From Phellopilus nigrolimitatus (lineage: Eukaryota; Basidiomycota; Agaricomycetes; Hymenochaetales; Hymenochaetaceae), in contig JAJOHG010000023.1 of the NCBI GenBank assembly GCA_021029095.1, positions 398,463-462,462 of the forward strand: a stretch of DNA of 64,000 bases, given 5' to 3'. Every line of letters begins with the position of its first letter. Within the stretch, counting starts at the first letter, position 1. Under the pieces are notes generated by a model that saw only the letters and a program-made list of their open reading frames with translations, had not been told where the DNA came from and ran no database searches. The translations under genes and the position numbers were made by a program. Shown piece by piece: positions 1 through 12,491 of the stretch.

Positions 1-3000
1 CGGCGCTGCATACCGTGTACGTCGGGGCGCGCAGGCTGCTCAGGACGACCGCGATATATTCAGGGGGAAGGCGCGCGGAATTTGAGATTGCTTGACAGGC
101 AAGCAAGCGTATACATATATGAGCGCGAAATACACGCGCGCGCATTTAGAAAGCGCCGTGCGTGCGTGGACTGCGCGAACGTCGGCGTCGCGCAGGCTAC
201 TCGGGTCGACCGCGATATCCAGAGGAAACGACGGAGCCAGAAACGGAACGCGAGAGAGAATTACTCCGTGGGCGTGCAACTTTGGACTGATCCGGGCGCT
301 TGGCTGGTTTCATTGTGCTGTATGTGCACATGTAACAATATTAATAATTTACGCGCTCGCCTATACGCAGTTCCGACGCGTCTCTTCGCTGACGGGGCCC
401 ATGGTAGATATGGCTATTGAACCCCTTGGGGAAGAAATATAATCTGATATAATAGACAACGAGCCTCGAGATCGCAATAAGAGTACGGTGAACCGTGATC
501 GGGGCACAAATAGTGGCTGTTCATCAGCTCGGTTAGATGCTTTAGCCCACTAGCAGTATTAATTCGGAGACGAGTCTGGATGGGCACTGAAGAGGTCTTT
601 TTAAATTTTACTCTACCGGCGCTGCTACATGTATCATTCTATTATAATATATATGCGCGGGACAAATGAAGATATGGCGAGAGAATATTCTTAGGCCAGA
701 AAGGATCGACCGCTGATCATCGTGTCGTCATCTCGTGCTTCGAATGAGCGGTTCTGGATCTAGCCCGCCATGTAATCGTCCGGACATACATATGGTTGCG
801 ATCGCTTAATCCAGTTATCTGAATGGGCGCAGCCGTTACATTTTACAAACAGGCACTTTGGAATGGAGGAGACGCACTAGCGACTGAAGGGCGAAGAAGG
901 GGGGGCCCCAGCGCGAATGGAATTGGAGTTCGCAAGGTCTAGAACAACCCGCGCTCACAGTCTGGAGAGCTAATTAAACTGGCGTCGTGAAGAATGAAAG
1001 AGATGCCAGATCGAGGGGGCCGCGCCGTATATAGTGCATTAATCTCGCGAGAACGCGAGAGATGGAAAGGATGCCGCCGTCGGAGCACCACCTCGACTCG
1101 GATTCGGCTCCGTAGCCACGGCAATTGCCCAAACTGGGCGCGCTGCAGCTGTCTGGGGGGCGCAGACAGGTCTCAGATACAGTGCACGCATATGCAGATG
1201 CAGACGCGGGCAGGAGCGCAGCTCCTCTCCTTCGATACGGGGCGAGAAGGGCGAGAAGCACCCAAGTGCCCTGGTGCGCGATAAGCGTCGCGCAGACGCG
1301 GATCGGCGCTGCGTTCCACAGACAGATCTAGAACTGGGCGGCAGCCGTACATACGTGTGCCTCGCGCCGTGCGACACGACGGAGACGCGAGTGGCTCAAA
1401 AAGCTGGACAAGACGTTGTAAGTCGCGCGACCATAGGTGCGATAAGGGAGGCCGACGACGCTGAGCGGCGTGCAATGAACGGCCTTGCGCGGCGCGGGCG
1501 CAGATCCAGAATTTTCCCGTTCCGTGTTTGCGGAAAACTAAGTCGATCGAGATGGAAGCGCGAGATGACAGAAGTATGTCTTCGCTGCAAGGTGGATACC
1601 ATGGGGCTCCTTGTGTCTGCCTGCGCGGCGCTTCGAGAACCGTTGGAAGTTATGGAAAAGAAGGTACGAAGAAACCGTTCGATTGTTGGGTCTGTCGCCA
1701 TTGATAGCTGTCCGAAATTGCAGTCCCTTCCTTCCCCCAAATATGTATGGCTGTTCTCCGATTCTGTAAATCCACTTGATGCGCCGTCGTAAAAACAGAA
1801 GAGGGTGCAGGCAGCGTGACCGCAGAACAAGCCATTCATAGAACAAGCACCGAAAGCAAGATATCCCTGGACCAGATAGATGCCTTGTAGAACAGAGCGC
1901 GTGCGCCGAGAACCGAGAAGGCAGGGGAGTGCAGTGTGCAGCGCAGCAACTTTAGAAGAGATCAGCCACATGATAGTACGCATATACGAGAAGAAGCTGT
2001 CACAGTCGCAAGCAAAGTTTAGCGTTCTGTGATGGGAAGAGGCGCGTCGCCCTTGAGAGTGTGTGGTAACGACTCGTTTGGTTTGTTGAGGCAAACCGGA
2101 CTTCCGACTGCAGAAATTTATTTCGGCTCAGGGTGCGTGCGCGCGCGGGGCAGCGAAGCGGAGAAGGTTCTGCTGGGAGCTGAAAGCGGTGATATGCGAG
2201 CGAAAGCGGTCGGCAGACATACCTATCCAGCGGACGTTCCACCCAGAGCCTCGAACGTGAAGTTGAACATCGCTTTGCGAGTCTGAGCTTCTGATTGCAG
2301 AAGTGACGCTTCCGGGCGCGTGGGGAGGGGAGAAGCAGATCTTTCGAGGACGCGCGGGACGCAGAGTCCCTCGAACGCGTGGTGTGGCACGACGACTCCG
2401 CGCGCGCGGGGAGGGAGAAGCGCCTGCTCGAAAGCCCAGTGCGCCGAATACCAAAGAAGTCTGGAAAACGCACGGACAAGGTACAAGGGCGATTCGCAGA
2501 CACCACCGTCCAGCCGTGCACAAGAAACGTCCGGGAGAGCTGCCCAGGAAACTGGTCCACGGGAGATAGAGACATTCCCGCGAGGCCCGCCCACGCCGTC
2601 GGCCGCGAACGTCCGCATTTGCGCGCAAGGCACCAGTTCCCTCTTCTCAGTTCCGCAAGGTTTGACGGGTTCGACGTCGAAAACGTCTGAAGGCTGAATC
2701 TCCGAGGGGAGGGAGGGGGGAGGCACCCGACAACAGAATCCACCTGCGAAAACGGGCGTCGCCGGGCCAAAGAAGGGAAGGGGCACCGCGGGCGTCGCCG
2801 TCGCCGTCGACATGTCTCTCGCGCTGCAGAGTCCGGACTCCCAGGGGCGCGGGTCGCCGCTCCCGCCAAGGTTTGACAGGGCACCATTCGCCGTCGACGT
2901 GGTCCTGAAGACTGGAGCTTCCGGAGGCGCGACGTCGACAGAAATCCGAATCGCATAAGCGGGAAAGGCGCCTTCTTGTCCAGAAAAAACCCGATTTTTG

Positions 3001-3121
3001 CCGTCTGCGTGCTTCCTGCTCAACGGAGCGCGTCTGCAATTCATTTAAAAAACATGAGATGGTAGCGGCGTCGGTTATAATATGTGCCTTTTGACGAGCG
3101 GAGTGTGCTGTAGTCCAAAAG
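1..3121. other. GC-rich gene-poor left flank
   Basis: No gene can be supported here. The stretch is GC-rich and rich in CGCG. It carries several overlapping long open frames on both strands (for example minus 2000-2956 and 2223-3044) that lack recognisable domains, splice logic or start context, as expected by chance in GC-rich DNA. An imperfect direct repeat sits at its left end. About 420-900 is more AT-rich and holds nothing recognisable. Confidence 0.5.
19..229. repeat. Imperfect direct repeat, about 51 bp, two copies
   Basis: Positions 19-69 and 179-229 share the same order of blocks: ACGTCGG, CGCGCAGGCT, a CTCRGG-type block, CGACCGCGATAT and a purine tail. They have scattered substitutions and are offset by 160 bp. 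The two copies flank a CG-rich spacer containing GCGCGCGCAT. This resembles a diverged tandem unit. Whether more copies lie to the left cannot be seen. Confidence 0.6.
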
Positions 3122-3774
3122 TCACCGGCTGTGCCTCTGAATGAAGGTCGTGTTGGAGGAAACAAAGAAACACGATGATGTGATACAAAGAGTAAATAAG
3201 CAAAGGGGGACCTCATCGGTCTTCTTGTACATGCATGTAGAAAGAAAAATAAAAAGCGAAGTAGCGAAGAGCTCTGAGAATGCTACGCCAGAGGACTCAT
3301 ACCCAGCAACCCTCTCACTCGATTTCTTTGCTGACACTATATGAGCATGCTTAGCTTGCAGCCACAAGAAGAGGAAGCGACTCAACTGAGCCTGGAGCTC
3401 TTGGGTTTGTTCCGATATGGCCGCAATTTGCTTGGTGTGTTGGTTCAGTATTTCAGTGTGTTGGTTCAGTATTTCAGTGTGTTGGTTCAGTATTAGAGTG
3501 TGCTGGTTCAATGTCTCATTTATCTGGTTCAGTGTTAGAGTGTGCTGGTTCAATGTCTCCTTCATCTGGTTCAGTTGAACCCCCTGAAGATCAATAGGTT
3601 ATTGACTGGCACGAGGACACGGCAATGAATTTGTCCTACAATCTGCTGGTTTGCTGCCAGAACCTCCCCAGTGGCTGCTGCGTTGTTGACAGCGGGCATG
3701 TTCTGAAACCGCATGATTTCTCTTATGGTGGTAGCGAGGCCGTCGCGCAGCTGGACGAAGTTAGGCTGGGCCAT
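3122..3774 (-). CDS. Small coiled-coil protein with LNQHTE heptad repeats
   Basis: Two exons are proposed: 3774-3640 and 3583-3122, joined by a 56-nt phase-0 intron (GTAGGA donor, CTTCAG acceptor) and giving about 198 aa. The N-terminus begins MAQPNFVQLRDGL and continues through an Asn/Ala-rich linker. Exon 2 then encodes seven-residue units of the form LNQHT(L/E)(T/I), about eight in register. This predicts a parallel coiled coil with Asn and His at core or flanking positions. After the repeat come a Gln-rich helix and a tail with a hydrophobic, Cys-containing stretch. N-termini of this kind followed by Leu/Asn heptads are, from memory, a recurrent family of uncharacterised mushroom proteins. 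No enzymatic motif is seen and the function is unknown. Without the intron the two parts are in different frames, so an alternative reading is a frameshifted relic. The C-terminal tail after the repeats may not be native. Confidence 0.5.
3436..3570. repeat. 21-bp coding tandem repeat
   Basis: The plus strand shows TTGGTTCAGTATTTCAGTGTG-like units, each 21 bp and encoding seven residues on the minus strand. Central copies are identical and outer copies vary (TTCAATGTCTC, TATTAGAGTGTGC). This is the DNA basis of the heptad array in the coiled-coil gene, and identical neighbouring copies suggest recent slippage. Confidence 0.8.
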
Positions 3775-6700
3775 GGCCGACGAGAGAGACGAGGAGCAGA
3801 GGTCGGAGGCGGTTTCAGCGTCGATCGAGAGACGAAGAGAAAATTTACAAAGGAGGTCCCTTGAATGCCTGAGAGTCGTGAACGAGAAGGTTGGGTTTGC
3901 CACTCGATTGGATAAGCAACGGGAAGTGAAAATCAGCATGTGGGTTCGCTTCCTTCCGGAGTTTAAATTTGTCTGTCGTTTTTCGACACGAAGAGCGCTC
4001 TCAATGCCATGTTCTACTACGTAGTAGAGTACGTGTTCCTTACTTCTCGACTTCTGTGAAACCTTCATCGCAACCGCGACAGAGGGTTGACTTACGGCGA
4101 TCTTGTGCAAGATGGCGAGGGGGAACCCCACGCGAAAAGGGCCGCACACAAAGAGACGACTGAAATCTACGTCAAGCACTTTCCGAAGGAAACACCGCCA
4201 GACAGAATCCAACCGCAGATAAAGGGTGTCTGCACCGCGCAGTCCAGAAAAAGCGCCGTCTGAGTCTCTAAATATCAACGGGGTGCGCATGCGCATGCGC
4301 CCCAATATTCGAGCCTTCTCCGAAGCTCGAATCTGACAAGCGGCTTCGACCGCTTTCTATTACTATCTCCTGAAGGCTGAAAATCCCCAACTCTCGGAAG
4401 GCGCGGCCAAGATCCAATTGCACCGCACCGCATACATGTACTGTAAATTCGCACCAAAAAGGGCGTCTCCGCTCCAAAGAGAAGGTCAACTCGAATCTGA
4501 CAGTGGAAGGGCCCTGGATCTGCTCGCCCTGCGGCGCGGAGCGCCTCCGGCTTCGCGCGCCTCCGCGCGTGGGCGCGCAGATCTGGAGCGCGGCGAGGAG
4601 GCCCAGAGCGCACGCGCGCGTGGGCGGGCACGTTGACAGACGTGGAAAAGCGGGTATAGGGCCTGGCTGCGAAGAGGGGGGCGGGAGAAGGAGGAGAAGA
4701 TATTATTAACGATAATATGACTACCAGGTTGGGGGGGATTTGAAAATCGGGATATATCGCGCGCCTGCGCCTGCGTGGGAGTCCGGGCGCGTCGGGCGCG
4801 TCGGGCGGGGTGCCGTCGACGTGGAGGACCGAGCTCGAGGTATAGTAATAGCAAGAATAGACACCGCGGCGGCTCGATAAATTGAGGGAGTCTGCAAGCG
4901 CCCGTTCCTCTTCAGCAGGTGGAATGGCCGAGACCGAGACCCGCGCCCGATTCTCGTCTTTACTTCTTTCTGCTTTCGTTTTTTGTTTTGTTTTCCTTTC
5001 TCTTTTTTGCAAACGTGGATGGGGCGCGCGCGCGCGGACGATCTCGGATCTAGGGGGATTCTTGGGCCAGCCAGAGAGTGGATTAGAGGATAGGCGTTAG
5101 GTAGGCGCGGTTCTGGAGGGCACCGTTTCAGCTGAGATACGTAGTATATGCAGATCGAGGCGGATCCAATGTCCAGGCGAGACACGCAATTAGGGAAAAA
5201 AAATGAAATTAATGTGAATGCCGAGCGAGTCGTGACGTGGAGGAACGGGGCCAACGGACGCGCACGCCGCGATGAGTGTCGTGCCAGATTAAGATTGGGC
5301 GCACGGGATCTAAGGATTCCAGGAAGCTTTTTTATATTATCATTTTTTAAACTCAAGAACGAATGGAATCGCGAGGCGCTGCTGTTGGCGAATCGCGTAT
5401 ACAGCCACGCTCAGATCGCCGCTCCTCAGTTCGCAGATACAGCGAACCCGCAGCGCATTGAGATCGGTCGGCAGAAACGTCGGAAGAGAAAAGGCGTTTT
5501 GGATACATTTGAAACGCCACGACCATGTACGGATATGTACGGATATGTACGGCTCCGCGCTTATATTAAGAGATCCGTGTTATGTATTTTTACGAGAAAA
5601 AAACTCTAGATCTGAGCCTAAACGCAGCTTAAAGCGCGAAGACGGACGCCGCGCCTGCGCGCCTGTGAAAAAAACTGAATTACGAACTCCTGGGTTTCAA
5701 AGATTAAAGACCGAAGCGATATGGCGGCAGCCGAAGCGGGTGAGAAGCCGGATTACACATGGCGCGGTGACTCAGCAGGACGTCGTCGTCGCCCGATTTG
5801 GAGGGGGCGCGGCGAAGAAAGAACCCACGCGCTCGATGGCTTCTCAGCCGCGCTCGAACAGGTCGGGCCCCCCTCTCAAAAACGCGGACAAGAACGAGAC
5901 AATTATGCGTGTCAAGGAAATGTATCGACGAAAAAAAGGCGCCGTTCAAAGTGCGAATATGCCAGGGCCGGCGTGATGGGAAGAGCCCCTTGCGCGGACT
6001 GATGCCCAGAAGGGGCTTGTTTCGCGCAACGTACGGCTGGGGGCGTTGGGTCGCAACCGCGTCTTTGCTCATCACAATAAGAGCTGGCTAGCCGCGGGGA
6101 CGGACGCGGGCACGCCTTTTTCCAAATCCGTGATCTTGATGCAATAGGCGCTCTGGCCTGGCTGGGGTTGGGCACCGAAAAAGAAAAAGCGACGGATGTG
6201 GATCGGAGCTGGTCGTCCAGATTCGGGCTGGCCCCACAAGCGGGGGGCGCCCCTGCGATGGTGATAGGCTTGCTTTGGAGTGCGCGCGCGCGGGGGGCGT
6301 TTCTGACAGAAAATGCTGCACGATGCACAGGTGCACGGCGACGACGACAGGACGGCAGACAGCGTGGGGCGCGCGGGGGCTGCAGCGATTGACAGGCAGA
6401 CAGACGTGCGGACAAGCAGCGGGCGCCAGGGGGGCAGCCGGCAGCCGACAGCGACGATCTGGGAAGCCGGCGGGCGTGCCGAGCGGGGGAGTACGCCAGC
6501 CGCAAGCGCAGCAAGCGAAGGCGGTGGGCGCTTTCCCCGAGAGAGACGTTCGGAGATCCGGGACGGGGGCGGCCATCGGCCATCAGCAACTGGCAGGATC
6601 TGTGATCGAGAACGCGTCGCGCGCGCGCGCTGACGTGCAGGGAAATAAAATCAGCTTATTATGCCGTACACGCCCCAGACGCCGAACGCCAGACAACCCG

Positions 6701-6880
6701 ATCCCTTTTCCTTTTATTTTTTGCCTTTTAATTTTCGTGTGCATTCTCTGCACACTCTCTCCTTTCGACCTTTCACACTTCCTGATCGTCCGCTGCGCCC
6801 TTCTTCCCTCCCTCATTGTCTGCCAACGCTCGTCGAACACCTTGGACAGACAGCTCCATCCCCAGTCCCACTGCGGCATC
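3775..6880. other. Gene-poor GC-rich interval
   Basis: No gene supported. It contains a 16-bp perfect palindrome of alternating purine/pyrimidine (4285-4300, GCGCATGCGCATGCGC), a three-fold 10-bp repeat ATGTACGGAT (5525-5553), purine-rich runs around 4670-4700, and pyrimidine-rich sequence from 6690 leading into the next gene. That last stretch is typical of a fungal promoter or 5' UTR. Confidence 0.5.
5525..5553. repeat. 10-bp tandem repeat ATGTACGGAT x3
   Basis: Three consecutive copies of ATGTACGGAT, the last ending in GGCT. It lies outside any supported gene. Confidence 0.8.
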
Positions 6881-9800
6881 ATGCTTTCCGTTCTCGAGCA
6901 TCCGCGGCCTCGCCCGTCCTCCAAAAAGCTCGGCGCAGACCGCCTCCTCGTGCACTCCCAAAGACCTTCCTCTGTCTCTCCCTTCCCTCCCTGCTCCTCG
7001 CGCTCCCTTTCCCTTCCCACTCCTTCGCCCTCGCCCTCGTTGTCTCGCTCCTCCACCGCCTCCTCGGCCTCCTCAAGCATGCTTTCCTACAGCGCACTCC
7101 ATCCGCACGCGAACGCGCATATGGACGGCCTGGACGGCCTCCACCGCCGCTTCCAGGACCTCTCCTTCGCCCCCGCCCAGCGACACCGTCACGCGCCTTC
7201 TGCCCCCGAATACGCCTCCGCGTTCGACCCTGCATCCGGTCACGAGCCCGACTTGGAGGCGCCCGCGTATCCGCGAACAAGCTCGAACGCGACCTCTGGT
7301 CGCAACCAGTACGACATGTTCAGGCTGACTAAGAGTCGTGTCATCCGCGTGAGTGATTCGCCTTCCCGTTTTCATTGCATCACAACTTCATTCCCATGGG
7401 GTCGATGGGGGTTCGCGTCCCCTTTACGTCTCTCGGCCTTGTTCTCGCGTCCGCTTGGCTCTGCGGAAGATTTGATTGTCTGTCTACCCGCGCGGCGCGT
7501 GTTTTCGATCTCGGTCACGCGCCCTTTTTTGTGTCGTCCCCGAGCTTCACTCTCTTCCCCTCTTGCTTTCAGAAGAAGAAACTCAATGCTGACTGACGCC
7601 GTCTATTTACATGCCCATTCCCATATTCATCTCCTCTCGACTACTGTCTCCGTATGGGCGCGCAATTCCGCCACCTGATGCTACACTTTTATGGATCCGC
7701 ACTACACGCTTTCTATCCATCTATGTATCTGCCTTTTCCTGCACTCCCTCCCTCGCCTATCCTTCCCTGGATATCCATACGGCCCACCTTGCCCATTCTG
7801 GACGTCAACGCGCCCTTGTTCAAACGCCATCGGAAAATGCCTTTATCAAATAAACGGGACTTTGCGTTGGTCTCCCCTGCGTTCCTCGGTATCAACGCCT
7901 GTCTAATCTAATTGTGCAATCGTGCACGACCGTTGGCGGATCCTGCCTTGCCTTTCTCGACCACTGGCTGTCTGACGACCTTAACTCTATATTTGAAATC
8001 TCACTTTATCTTTGGCTTCGAACGTGGCTTCGCGTCCATTCAATCGTAACGCCGCGCCCGCTTACCCTCTTTCTTTCGACTTCTCCCGACACCGTCCCCG
8101 AAAACTGACCTCGACTTGCTTCATTCGAATACGGTTTTATTCCCACCTTCCTATCTTCGACTTCGCGCCTTGTCTTCTTTCCCTCCTGCTATTTTCTGGC
8201 TCTCGACCTTCCGCATTTTGGCAACTTCCGTCCTTCCCTCTTGGATTTCGCTCTCACTCTCCGCGGCCACCCCCCTTCGTCTTCTTTTGCGCGCGCACTT
8301 CCCCGTTCGCTCTTAATCTCGTTGCCATAAACCCGAACTCGAACAGCTCTTCAATCTCCCCTCGACAAGCGCCGCGACCGCGCACGCCCTCACGCGTCTG
8401 TTCTTCCCCAAGTACGCGTGCTCCGGCTTTGCTGCGAGCCCCGCGACACCGACGGCGAACGCGTCGTCCTTTTACGATACGCTGACCCTCGCGCCCACAC
8501 CCTGCAAGATGTGGACGATGCGCGAGGAGTGCGGGGGCGCGCCCCCCGGCGAGGAGGAAAGCATCTGGGCGGTGTTCAATACGCACGAAGAGGTACGTGC
8601 CGTTTCGCAGGCTGCTCCGCCCGCCGTGCTCCCCCCCTCCTTTTTTTTCCTTGTATTCCGGCCTTCTTTCCAACCCCTGATTTGTCGATTGGAACAACAC
8701 GTTTTCTGCGTGGATTGAACGGCGGAGATGTCATTGGCTGGCACCGCCTCTGGCTGGCTGGCGCGCGCGCGCGCTGCGCCTTACAAATAGGAGTTATGCT
8801 ATGGGCATATGCTCGCTTTCGGCCGGCCCTCGCTCCAAGTCCGCGTTCTTCCGTCGTCGGCGCTAATCAACCTCGAGTCGAGCTCGGGGTCTCTGGGACT
8901 TCGAAGCTCATCGGCGGCTCGTACGCTTTTCATGAACTCGAAATATCCATCGGCTATCGATTATCCTTCATTGTCTTTCCCATCTTCCGCTCTGCTTTGT
9001 TCCCTGTTTTCTTTCCTTCTCGGCGTTCTCGAACAAAACGTAATCGACTGCGATAGATGCTGATTATTATTATTATTATTCCTTCTGTTGCTTCCGCTTC
9101 TAGGCTTGTGCGGCGCTGTCCTTGACGGGCACCCTATCCGTCGCGCCCGCGCTTGAAGGCGACCTGGAGCCGTTTGCCAAGCTGCGGCGCTTCGAGCTGG
9201 GCGGAAATACGGTTTCGAAGCCTGTGAGTGTTTGTTTGTTTGTTTGTTCGTCAATTGGTTTTTGTCACGTGGCGAGCGGGGGTGATCGACGCGGGGATCT
9301 ACGAGTGCGCCCTTTGGGTCCTGAGGATGGACGATAGCGACCGTCGTCGTGCATCGCGGACGATCTGCGCACGACCGGAGCGCGCCAGACGCGTCTCGAG
9401 AAGTGAAACTCTGCGCTCGTATCTGCGTTGCAATCGCCGTGTTGCGAGCAGGGCGATGCCGGGGGATAGTTGGCGCGCTGTGATGGAACTATGAAGCCTG
9501 TGTGTGGAAGCCAAGCCTCGCATTGCGCTGTAATCGCATATACACATACACGCGCGTCATCATCATCTTCTTCATCTCTATGCGATTTCTATCCTTGTCT
9601 CTGCCTCGTTGTCCCTGATTTCTGGATATGAACCGCCGTCATAAGCGTCTTGCTGACTTCGTTTTGCCTTATCCTCCTCCCTCCCCCTCTTGGCCTCCTT
9701 GTCCTCTCTTGCCCACTCGCGCTGCCCTCGCTACGATGATGTTGATGCAGGTCTCCGCGTCTGCGCTGCCGCCGCTGCTGCACTACCCGCCGAGCCCGAC

Positions 9801-11031
9801 ATCGCCGACAAGACCCGGTTTCTCCTTCGCGCCAGCGGGCTCGGATGCATCCGAGTACGAGACACGGGGCTTCCAGCTCTCGAGCAACCCGCCGAACCCG
9901 CGATCGGTCTTCAGGCATGGCGATTGGATGTGAGCACCGCCCGACCCTTTGAACAATTTTTTTTTTCTGTTTTTCGCTCTCTCTTTGCTTTCGCTTGTTT
10001 TGATTGTTTGTTTTGCCGTCGGTGGATTGTCCGAGCCTGGGTTATCGATCGGATGCGGTGCGATGGGTCGTTAGTCACGCGCGGGGTCCGCGTCGCGATG
10101 GAGGCGATTGCGATCTCGCTCACGCGTTGGGACGGGCCCAGGCCTATATATAGAGATCGCTTCGGTGACGTCACGGAGTCAGTGGGTGGGTTTCGGCGCT
10201 GGCTGCGTGTTTCCCGATTCCCGATATGGGAGGCCGCCCGATGTGGGCCGGGAAAGGCTAATAGTGCCGCGGCCCGGAGCTGCGATGGCCCGCTCGGGCT
10301 CGGGCGCGAGAGCCGGCGGTTTTGATTGGCTGGTGGCCAGTCATGTCGTCCGACAAGCCGAGTCGCGTGCCGCGTCCCGCGGTGCCGACGCCCACCCCAT
10401 CTTGTTCTCCCCTTTCTTTGCCTTTGGCCCGCCTGCGCACGGGAGACGAAAAATGCTGACGAACGCATGTGTTTGTTTGGTCCGTTCTGTAGCTGTGCCG
10501 CCCCCGCCTGCGCCGCCCATAACTTCGGGTGGGTCTCACTTTTTGTTTTTCCCTTTTTTTTATTTCTTGCATAATATACATACGTGGGCGTATTATTATT
10601 TCCCCTTCGTGCTTTCTGCTCCTCCCCCCTCCGTTCCTCTGTCCGCGACGTCCACCATCCAGTTCGCTCCGCGCGCGTTATCGCTATCACGTTTTTCTTC
10701 TCCCCTCGTTTCGCGTCATACTCCGTGCATGGCCCTCGCTGACGTCGACTGTGCGTTGTCCCCTCCCCCGCTCCCTGTGCATTCGTGCCCCCGTCGTCAT
10801 AGCCGGAACGTCATATGCATCGCCTGCGCCGCTCCGCGCGCGCCTCAAAACGCGGGCCCTCCCCCCGCGGGTAGCAATGTGCTCTACTCGACCTCGACCT
10901 CGACCGCGACCCCGTCGCGCCTCGCCTCGCCGCGCTTTGCGAACAGCATGACCCCCGCCCACGCGTCCTCGCCGTCCGCCGCTGCGCTCGGCTTCGCGCA
11001 GGCCCAGCAACAGCAACAGCAACAGCAACAA

Positions 11032-11068
<37 letters not shown>

Positions 11069-12491
11069 TTGCGGCGCAGGCCCAGATGACTACGGTCAAG
11101 CCGCCGCCGCCCCAGCACCCCCTGCTCACGCCCTCCGGCCGCGCGCTCGCCGTTGGTGGGAAGGTGCTGAACGTCTCAGTTGACCCGCTCGCGCCGTGCA
11201 TCATGTTCTGGCCCGACAACGAGGCGCTCCCCGAGCCCGGCCAGGTCCGCCCGGCGGGGCTCGCGAACGTGCATGTGCGTCCCTGCAGCAGATGCTTGTC
11301 CCCCGTTTTTGCTAACTGGTCTTGTTCTGCTTGCCGTATAGCAGCCGCCCATCATGAACACCGGGAACAAGGGCCCCATCGAGCACCAGCCCGGGGACTG
11401 GGTCTGCCAGAAGTGCGAGTATCTGAACTGGAGGCGCAGGAAGGTGTGCCAGACGTGTTTCCCCTGTGAGTCAGAAGAAAAAACTGCGATCGCGCTTCTC
11501 TGCTTCTGTGAACTGACTCTGAGTCACTCTAGATGCGGAGGGGAACGGCGACTCCGTCTCGGCGACCATGCATGCGGAGCGGCTCGCGCTTCTCGCTGCG
11601 GTGTACACGCAGGCGCAGACCGCGCAGATGAACGTCCACCCGGCTTCGGCGCAGTCGCTTCTCTTACTACAGCAGCACGCAGCGCAGGCTGCCGCTGCGC
11701 TCCCGTTCCCCCCTTCTTCAGGTCCGCTTTCGGGCCCGGCTTCGCAAACCAACTCGCTCCCTTCCGCCTCGTCTTCTTCCGCATACCCCTACTGCACGAG
11801 CCGCAGCCCGTTCCCCTCGGCGCCCGCGCGCGCCAGCGCACACGCCGCCCAGCAGGTGCTCACCGTGAACCCGCGCGCGGCGAACAGCGCGTTCGCCGCG
11901 CGCCGCGCCAACTCGACGCCCGAGATGCCCGCGGGGTACGGCAGCATCGTGTACCAGACCCCGCCGTCCCCCGCCGCGGCGCGCCCGCCCGTCTCGCTCT
12001 CCAGCGCGCTCGCGGCGTCCGACGACCGCCGCGCCGCGCACACGCAGAGCGCGTTCCCGCTCCTGCCGTCTTTCCTCGCGCACGAGGTGCAGCCGCTGCG
12101 CGCGCCGGGCGGCACGGCGGCGGCGCGGCGCGCGCGCACGCCCGCGTCACTCTCGCCCGCGTCGTCGTCCTCCGCGGACCTCTCGTTCGACGAGCACGAC
12201 GAGCTCGCGTCGCCCACGAGCCCCGGCTCCGCCGCGGGCGGGGGCGCGCCGGGCCCGGGCCCGGTGGTGCGGCCGTTCTACGCGCAGCCGCACCGTTCTG
12301 GGTCGGGCTCCGGCTCGCTGTCCGGCGGCTCGTCGGCGGGCTCGACGTCGAGCCTGACGCTCGGCGGGAGCATGGGCGGCGGCAGCATCTGGAGCCTCGA
12401 CCGCGACGAGGACAAGGCGTGGAGCGCGGACCGCGTGTGGGGCCTTGCGGGCTCGCGCCGGGGCAGCGCGGAGGCGCTCAAGGGTATTTAA
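6881..12491 (+). CDS. RNA-binding protein with RRM and two RanBP2-type zinc fingers (Nrp1-like)
   Basis: Proposed exons: 6881-7348, 8347-8592, 9104-9223, 9751-9929, 10493-10528, 10803-11274, 11342-11465, 11533-12491, about 867 aa with all phases consistent. The N-terminus is Ser/Pro-rich. The RRM is read from RVIR (beta 1) at the end of exon 1, through LEQLFNLP-like helix text, to IWAVFNTHEEACAAL and an FAKLRRFEL ending. Two RanBP2 fingers follow. The first is split by two introns: GDWICAAPACAAHNFG, then RNVICIAC, with spacing W-x-C-x4-C-x3-N. The second is GDWVCQKCEYLNWRRRKVCQTC. Between them lie a 21-residue polyGln tract and an Ala/Pro-rich linker. The long C-terminus is Ser/Ala/Gly-rich and probably disordered. 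RRM plus two RanBP2 fingers matches yeast Nrp1-type RNA-binding proteins of ribonucleoprotein or stress granules (known family). The gap between exons 1 and 2 (998 nt) is long for this genome, and a short exon encoding the start of the RRM may be missing from the model. Confidence 0.75.
11005..11067 (+). repeat. CAG/CAA microsatellite encoding 21 Gln
   Basis: Twenty-one consecutive Gln codons in the zinc-finger RNA-binding protein. The 5' part is mixed CAA/CAG and the 3' part is pure CAG, so the pure end is the likely site of length variation. The reverse strand reads as poly-Leu or poly-Cys in meaningless frames. Confidence 0.95.

Noticed and set aside
2000..3044. Long overlapping minus-strand frames of 318 and 273 codons
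   Set aside because: They overlap each other in different frames in GC-rich DNA, have Arg/Pro/Ser-biased content, and show no domain, intron logic or start context.
6275..6880. Upstream extension of the zinc-finger gene frame (open from 6275)
   Set aside because: The extension is CGCG-rich then pyrimidine-rich, without conserved features. The ATG at 6881 starts the Ser/Pro-rich N-terminus and follows promoter-like sequence.
10687..11219. Minus-strand poly-Leu and poly-Cys frames
   Set aside because: They are mirror frames of the CAG/CAA tract in the zinc-finger protein gene.
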